Assembly: GCA_041395385.1 (NCBI GenBank)
Contig: JAWLAN010000015.1
Span: 62,001-126,000 of the forward strand
DNA: 64,000 nucleotides
Reading direction: 5' to 3'
Origin: JAJVHZ01 sp041395385
GTDB taxonomy: Bacteria > Pseudomonadota > Gammaproteobacteria > JAJPIJ01
Below the pieces are notes generated by a model. The model saw nothing but the letters and a program-made list of their open reading frames with translations. It was not told the DNA's origin and made no database searches. Below, piece after piece: positions 60,368-64,000 of the stretch. The translations under genes and the position numbers were made by a program. Numbering within the stretch: the stretch's first letter is position 1; each line of letters starts with the position of its first letter.

Positions 60368-60674
60368 AGTCAAAGTATAACGGCCAGCCCACGAATTGGA
60401 CCGGGAAACACGCCGGTGGTTGCGGACAACCAGCAGGTGTTTGCCTTCATCCAGCCACGGGGGCCATTGCCGCCGAGGGTCGCCAGCAGAAGGACGCCGC
60501 GGGCAATATGCGATTGATATTGCGGCATTTTCCGCATTGGCGGCGAACGCGACAGATCGGCGCGGCGCTTGCAATCGCAAGTGGGCGAACCAGTGTGGGC
60601 TCAGCGGTAGCTCTTGCCCGCATATCCGGACCGCCGTGACAAAACAACCATCGAATCTGTCCAGGGGGAATTCC
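60368..60674. promoter_or_regulatory. algH to TonB-receptor intergenic region with a 7-bp inverted repeat
   Basis: 307 bp without a gene. GCAATAT at 60503-60509 and ATATTGC at 60517-60523 form a perfect inverted repeat with a 7-base spacer. It does not match the Fur consensus well. No cobalamin or TPP riboswitch is visible. GGGGGA is 5 bases before the ATG at 60675. Confidence 0.45.
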
Positions 60675-62870
60675 ATGTCCATTCATCGCCCGCTCGGGCC
60701 AGTCACCGTCGTGCTCGCCGCGCTGGGCACTCTTTCCTCGCCGCTGGCGGCGCAGGAGACCGCCGCGGGCGAGGTCGAGCAGCTGGGAGACGTGACGGTC
60801 ACCGCCACGCGCGTGGAGAAATCCGCACTCAGGGTGCCCGCGGCCGTCAGCACGGTCGGACAGGACGACATCCAACTCGGGCGTCAGTTGCTGGGGCTGG
60901 ACGAGTCCTTGAACGGCGTGCCCGGGCTGTTCTTCCAGGATCGCTACAACTTCGCCCAGGACCTGCGTATCGCCATCCGCGGCTTCGGCGCGCGCTCCAA
61001 TTTCGGCATTCGCGGCATACGCATGTATGCCGACGGCATCCCGATGACGACGCCGGACGGCCAGAGCAACGTCGATGAGCTCGACCTCGGCGTGACCAAC
61101 CGCATCGAGGTGATTCGCGGCGCCTCCTCCTCGCTGTACGGCGCCTCCTCCGGCGGCGTTATCAACATTTACACCGAGGACGGCCCGCAGACGCCTTTCG
61201 TCTCGGCACAGGGCACCTACGGCAGCTACGACGAGCAGCGCTACCAGCTCAAGGGCGGCGGTCAGTACGCACAACTGAATTACCTGCTCGGCCTGTCGCG
61301 ACTGACCCTCGATGGCTTCCGCGACCACAGCGAGGTCGAGAGCAACAACCTGAATACCAAGCTGCGCTACGACATCGACCCGAGCTCGGCGTTGACGCTG
61401 ACGGTCAACGTCGTGCACCAGCCTGTCTCCGACGACCCGGGCGCCTTGAACGCGGCGGAGCTCGCCCCAGGCGCCACCCAGGCGGCCTGCCGCGCCGCGG
61501 GCTTCGAGAACAGCGACGGTCGCTCCGCCGCCTCGTGCCGAAACCTCGCCTACGACTCCGGCGAGTCCGTGGACCAGCAGAAGTTCGGCCTGAGCTACAA
61601 CAAGCGATTCGGCGAGAAGCACGAGATTACGCTGCGCAACTACTATCTGTGGCGTACCTTCGAGAACAGGCTCGTGGCCGGCGGTCCGGGGCTGCTGGGC
61701 AACACGACCAACAACTCGGCCTGGGTCGAGTTCGATCGGTTCTTCTTCGGCGGCGGCGGACAATACACCTATACCGATCAATTCTTCGGACATCGCAACC
61801 GTTTCACGTTGGGCTTCGACATCGACAAGCAGGAGGACGATCGCCGGCGGTTCGACAACGTCCTCGGCACGCGCGGCGACCTGCGCTTCGACGAGCTCGA
61901 GGAGGTGCTGAGCCGTGGCGTCTATGCGCAGAACGAGTTTGCGATAACCGAAACGGTCGAGCTGACCGCCGGCGTGCGTTACGACGTCGTGGACTACGAC
62001 GTCAGTGACGATTTCCTTACCGACGTGACCGGCGATGACTCCGATTCGCGCAGCTTCGACGAGGTCAGCCCGATGGTCGGCCTGCTGTGGAGCCCGATGC
62101 GCGCCGTCAACGTCTACGGCAACATCTCCACGGCCTTCGAAACGCCGAGCACGACCGAGTTCGCCAACACGGCGGCCAATGGTGCGGCCGGGGGCCTCAA
62201 TCCCGACCTCGACGCCCAGACCTCGGTCAGCTACGAGATCGGCGTCAAGGGTCTGATCGAACGGGCGGGGGTCCGCTACGACTTCGCGGTGTTCCACATC
62301 GACACCGAGGACGAGCTGGTCAACGTCGCCCTGCCGGGCGCGCCGATCGGCCGCACGTTCATGGAAAACGCCGATGAGACCACGCGCGACGGCGTGGAGG
62401 CGGCGTTGAGCTGGCAGCCGGCGTTCGTGCCCGGGCTGACGCTGAGCGGCGCCTACACCTACTCGGACTTCGAGTACGACAGCTTCACCGGCAGCGTCGG
62501 CGCGACCGACGGGGTGATCTTCGACGGCAACGCCCTGCCCGGCGTCCCGAAGCACCAGTTCCAGGGGCAGGTCGCCTACTTCCACCGCTCCGGCTTCTAC
62601 GTCGCCTGGGATTGGCTGCACGTCGGCGACTTCTACGCCAACAACGGCAACAGCGTGGAGAACGAGTCCTATACCGTGGCCAATCTCCGCCTCGGCCGCG
62701 ACTTCGCCTTCGGCAGCTGGAGCGTTGCGCCTTTCCTCGGTTTCAACAACATGTTCAACGCCGAATACAACGGCAACGTGCGCCTGAACCAGGACGCGAA
62801 TGGCCGCTTCTTCGAACCGGCCCCGCCCAGCAACCTCTACGGCGGTGTCACCGTGCGCTACGACTTCTGA
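60675..62870 (+). CDS. TonB-dependent outer-membrane receptor
   Basis: 731 residues from ATG 60675. Signal peptide MSIHRPLGPVTVVLAALGTL with cut near LAA-QET. TonB box-like DVTVTATRVEKS, plug domain (LNGVPGLFFQDRYN, IRGFGARSNFGIRGIRMYADGIP, RIEVIRGASSSLYGASSGGVINI in parts), and a 22-strand barrel ending GGVTVRYDF. Substrate not assignable; likely an iron or other metal chelate. Located between algH and the TonB-like gene, which is unusual. Confidence 0.94.
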   Translation: MSIHRPLGPVTVVLAALGTLSSPLAAQETAAGEVEQLGDVTVTATRVEKSALRVPAAVSTVGQDDIQLGRQLLGLDESLNGVPGLFFQDRYNFAQDLRIAIRGFGARSNFGIRGIRMYADGIPMTTPDGQSNVDELDLGVTNRIEVIRGASSSLYGASSGGVINIYTEDGPQTPFVSAQGTYGSYDEQRYQLKGGGQYAQLNYLLGLSRLTLDGFRDHSEVESNNLNTKLRYDIDPSSALTLTVNVVHQPVSDDPGALNAAELAPGATQAACRAAGFENSDGRSAASCRNLAYDSGESVDQQKFGLSYNKRFGEKHEITLRNYYLWRTFENRLVAGGPGLLGNTTNNSAWVEFDRFFFGGGGQYTYTDQFFGHRNRFTLGFDIDKQEDDRRRFDNVLGTRGDLRFDELEEVLSRGVYAQNEFAITETVELTAGVRYDVVDYDVSDDFLTDVTGDDSDSRSFDEVSPMVGLLWSPMRAVNVYGNISTAFETPSTTEFANTAANGAAGGLNPDLDAQTSVSYEIGVKGLIERAGVRYDFAVFHIDTEDELVNVALPGAPIGRTFMENADETTRDGVEAALSWQPAFVPGLTLSGAYTYSDFEYDSFTGSVGATDGVIFDGNALPGVPKHQFQGQVAYFHRSGFYVAWDWLHVGDFYANNGNSVENESYTVANLRLGRDFAFGSWSVAPFLGFNNMFNAEYNGNVRLNQDANGRFFEPAPPSNLYGGVTVRYDF

Positions 62871-62901
62871 GCTCTGGGCGGCGCCACGCCGCGATGGCGA
62901 G

Positions 62902-62932
62902 GAACGCCGGCATCAGCCAGCGTTCTTTTCTT
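62902..62932 (+). terminator. Terminator of the TonB-receptor gene
   Basis: Stem GAACGC/GCGTTC plus GGC/GCC with one mismatch and a 4-base loop, followed by TTTTCTT. 31 bp after the receptor stop. Confidence 0.65.
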
Positions 62933-62984
62933 CACGATTCGATTGGGCCGGACGCCATCGCGGGCGTCGATCGGGACCGGTCGC

Positions 62985-64000
62985 TCACTGGCTTGCGAAG
63001 CGATCGCCGCTCTGGAATTGCCAGGTGCGCGTGATGTGCAGGATGTCGACTTCCTTGTTGAACTCCGCCGGAAACGCCGCGTAGGGCGCGGCGAGCTTCA
63101 CGATGCGTATGGCCGCGTCGTCGAGGGTGGCGTGTCCCGAGGGCCTTCGAACCGTGATCTCCTCGATGCTGCCGTCGGATTTCAACGCTACGTCGAGGAT
63201 CAGGCTGCCTGAGAGCTTGTTGCGGCGCGCCTCGTCCGGATAGTTCAGGTTTCCAATCCGTTCCACCTTGGCGCGCCACGCCTCCATGTAGGCGGCGAAC
63301 TTGTACTCGGAGGTCGTCGCCGAGATGAACTTGCGGCGAGGCCGCTTGGCCTTGGCCTCCATGCGCTCGGCGATCTCGGCATCGAGACTGGCGATCTCGA
63401 AGGATCGCGCGATGAGCGCGGCGCCCGAGGGCGTCGGCGGGGCCGGCGGCGCCACGGCCGCGGTCTGCTCGGTCGCCGGTTCACGCGCCGCCTCGGCCTT
63501 GCGGACCGGCTCGTCCTCCCGCCTGTTGAGCGGCTCCGCCTGTTTCCGGACCTCCGCTTCGTTTCGCGGCGTCTCGTTCAGCTGTCGATCGAGCTCCTTT
63601 ACCGCCTCGGCCACCAGCTCCTGAGTCGCGGCCGTCGTCTCCTCGGCCTGCCGCTCGGCGCCCGTGGGTCCGTTCACCGCGGTCTCCGCGCGCGGGGAGA
63701 CCTCGAATGCCTGGGGCTCGGGGCGCGGCGCCGGCAGTTGCGGGCTGAGCTCCGGGCGTGGCGCCATCGGCACCGCGGCAACCGCCGCCGGCACCGGCGT
63801 GGTGAGCGGGGTGGCGGGCCGCTCGTCGGTGTCTTCCTCACCACCCCCCAGCTGGTTGGCCTGCGCGAGCAGCTTGGCCTCCTCGGGCTTCTCGCTGGAC
63901 TCGCTGTTCACGAGGACGATCTCCATCGACTCGTAGTTGGGCAGATCGATCTTGGGGGGGATGAAACTCACGCCGAGGATGAGTATGGCGTGAAACAGGA
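62985..64000 (-). CDS. tonB: TonB-family energy transducer, cut by window end
   Basis: The visible frame has about 338 residues and continues beyond 64000. The cut N-terminus reads LFHAILILGVSFIPPK, the end of a membrane anchor. A long Pro/Ala/Glu linker follows, then the TonB C-terminal domain (NLNYPDEARRNKLSGSLILDVALKSDGSI in part, VRRPSGHATLDDAAIRIVKLAAPYAAFP). It transmits energy from the inner membrane to TonB-dependent receptors, such as the one at 60675. The Pseudomonas order tonB-algH-ruvX supports the name. Confidence 0.93.
   Translation of the reverse strand, partial: LFHAILILGVSFIPPKIDLPNYESMEIVLVNSESSEKPEEAKLLAQANQLGGGEEDTDERPATPLTTPVPAAVAAVPMAPRPELSPQLPAPRPEPQAFEVSPRAETAVNGPTGAERQAEETTAATQELVAEAVKELDRQLNETPRNEAEVRKQAEPLNRREDEPVRKAEAAREPATEQTAAVAPPAPPTPSGAALIARSFEIASLDAEIAERMEAKAKRPRRKFISATTSEYKFAAYMEAWRAKVERIGNLNYPDEARRNKLSGSLILDVALKSDGSIEEITVRRPSGHATLDDAAIRIVKLAAPYAAFPAEFNKEVDILHITRTWQFQSGDRFASQ

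Noticed and set aside
60368..60674. Cobalamin riboswitch or Fur box ahead of the TonB-dependent receptor
   Set aside because: No conserved B12 box is seen, and the 7-base inverted repeat does not fit the Fur consensus well.
60447..62621. 724-residue minus-strand frame opposite the TonB-dependent receptor
   Set aside because: Low-complexity shadow; the plus-strand protein has signal peptide, plug and barrel.

Overview
This window looks like a chromosomal segment of a free-living, high-GC gammaproteobacterium. The gene orders are classic for that class: pilM-N-O-P-Q followed by aroK-aroB-(damX)-gltB-gltD-hemE; miaB-ybeZ-ybeY-corC-lnt; and tonB-algH-ruvX-pyrR-pyrB-pyrC-like as in Pseudomonas and Chromatiales. 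The genus cannot be fixed from the sequence alone. Nearly all of the DNA is housekeeping or envelope coding sequence. I see no prophage, CRISPR array, toxin island or biosynthetic cluster. The only mobile element is one ISL3-family insertion sequence.

Layout. 1-7033: end of a GGDEF diguanylate cyclase, a divergent subtilisin-like protease facing a YpfJ-type zinc peptidase, DAHP synthase, a lipoprotein, a DmeF-type metal exporter, a GlcG-like protein and a small secreted protein. 7386-11276: yrfG, then a leftward group of response regulator, metallo-beta-lactamase-fold hydrolase, thiS, thiG and trmB. 11607-20238: tRNA-Gly(CCC), an HD-domain protein, then leftward SPOR protein, argS, priA, a nucleotidyltransferase-like protein and PBP1a. 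20432-25440: the type IV pilus assembly operon pilMNOPQ, closed by a strong terminator. 25496-26817: the ISL3-family element, with inverted repeats and an 8-bp target duplication, sitting exactly in that terminator's T-tract. 26918-38637: aroK, aroB, dgt, damX, gltB, gltD, hemE.

38672-44944: the leftward, tightly overlapping operon miaB-ybeZ-ybeY-corC-lnt-srkA (RNA maturation, ribosome quality control and lipoprotein acylation). 45032-48556: a Rap1a-like secreted protein, a small membrane protein, then leftward SDR/pteridine reductase, a retropepsin-like protease and rimK. 48796-53921: cold-shock protein, ttcA, a VTT-domain membrane protein, a small unknown, Rep helicase and a cyclic-nucleotide-binding protein. 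54034-56553: an envelope cluster of unknown role (His/Tyr-rich secreted protein, FecR-domain protein, divergent outer-membrane barrel, small membrane protein). 56639-64000: a dihydroorotase homologue without the zinc HxH motif, pyrB, pyrR, ruvX, algH, a TonB-dependent receptor inserted into the conserved order, and a TonB-like energy transducer cut by the window end.

No clearly new multi-gene system is evident. The points most worth a second look are the IS inserted in the pilQ terminator, the nested dyads in front of pilM, competing hairpins between gltD and hemE, the FecR/barrel/His-rich cluster, the response regulator/MBL pair, and the protease whose usual catalytic Asp appears to be Glu.
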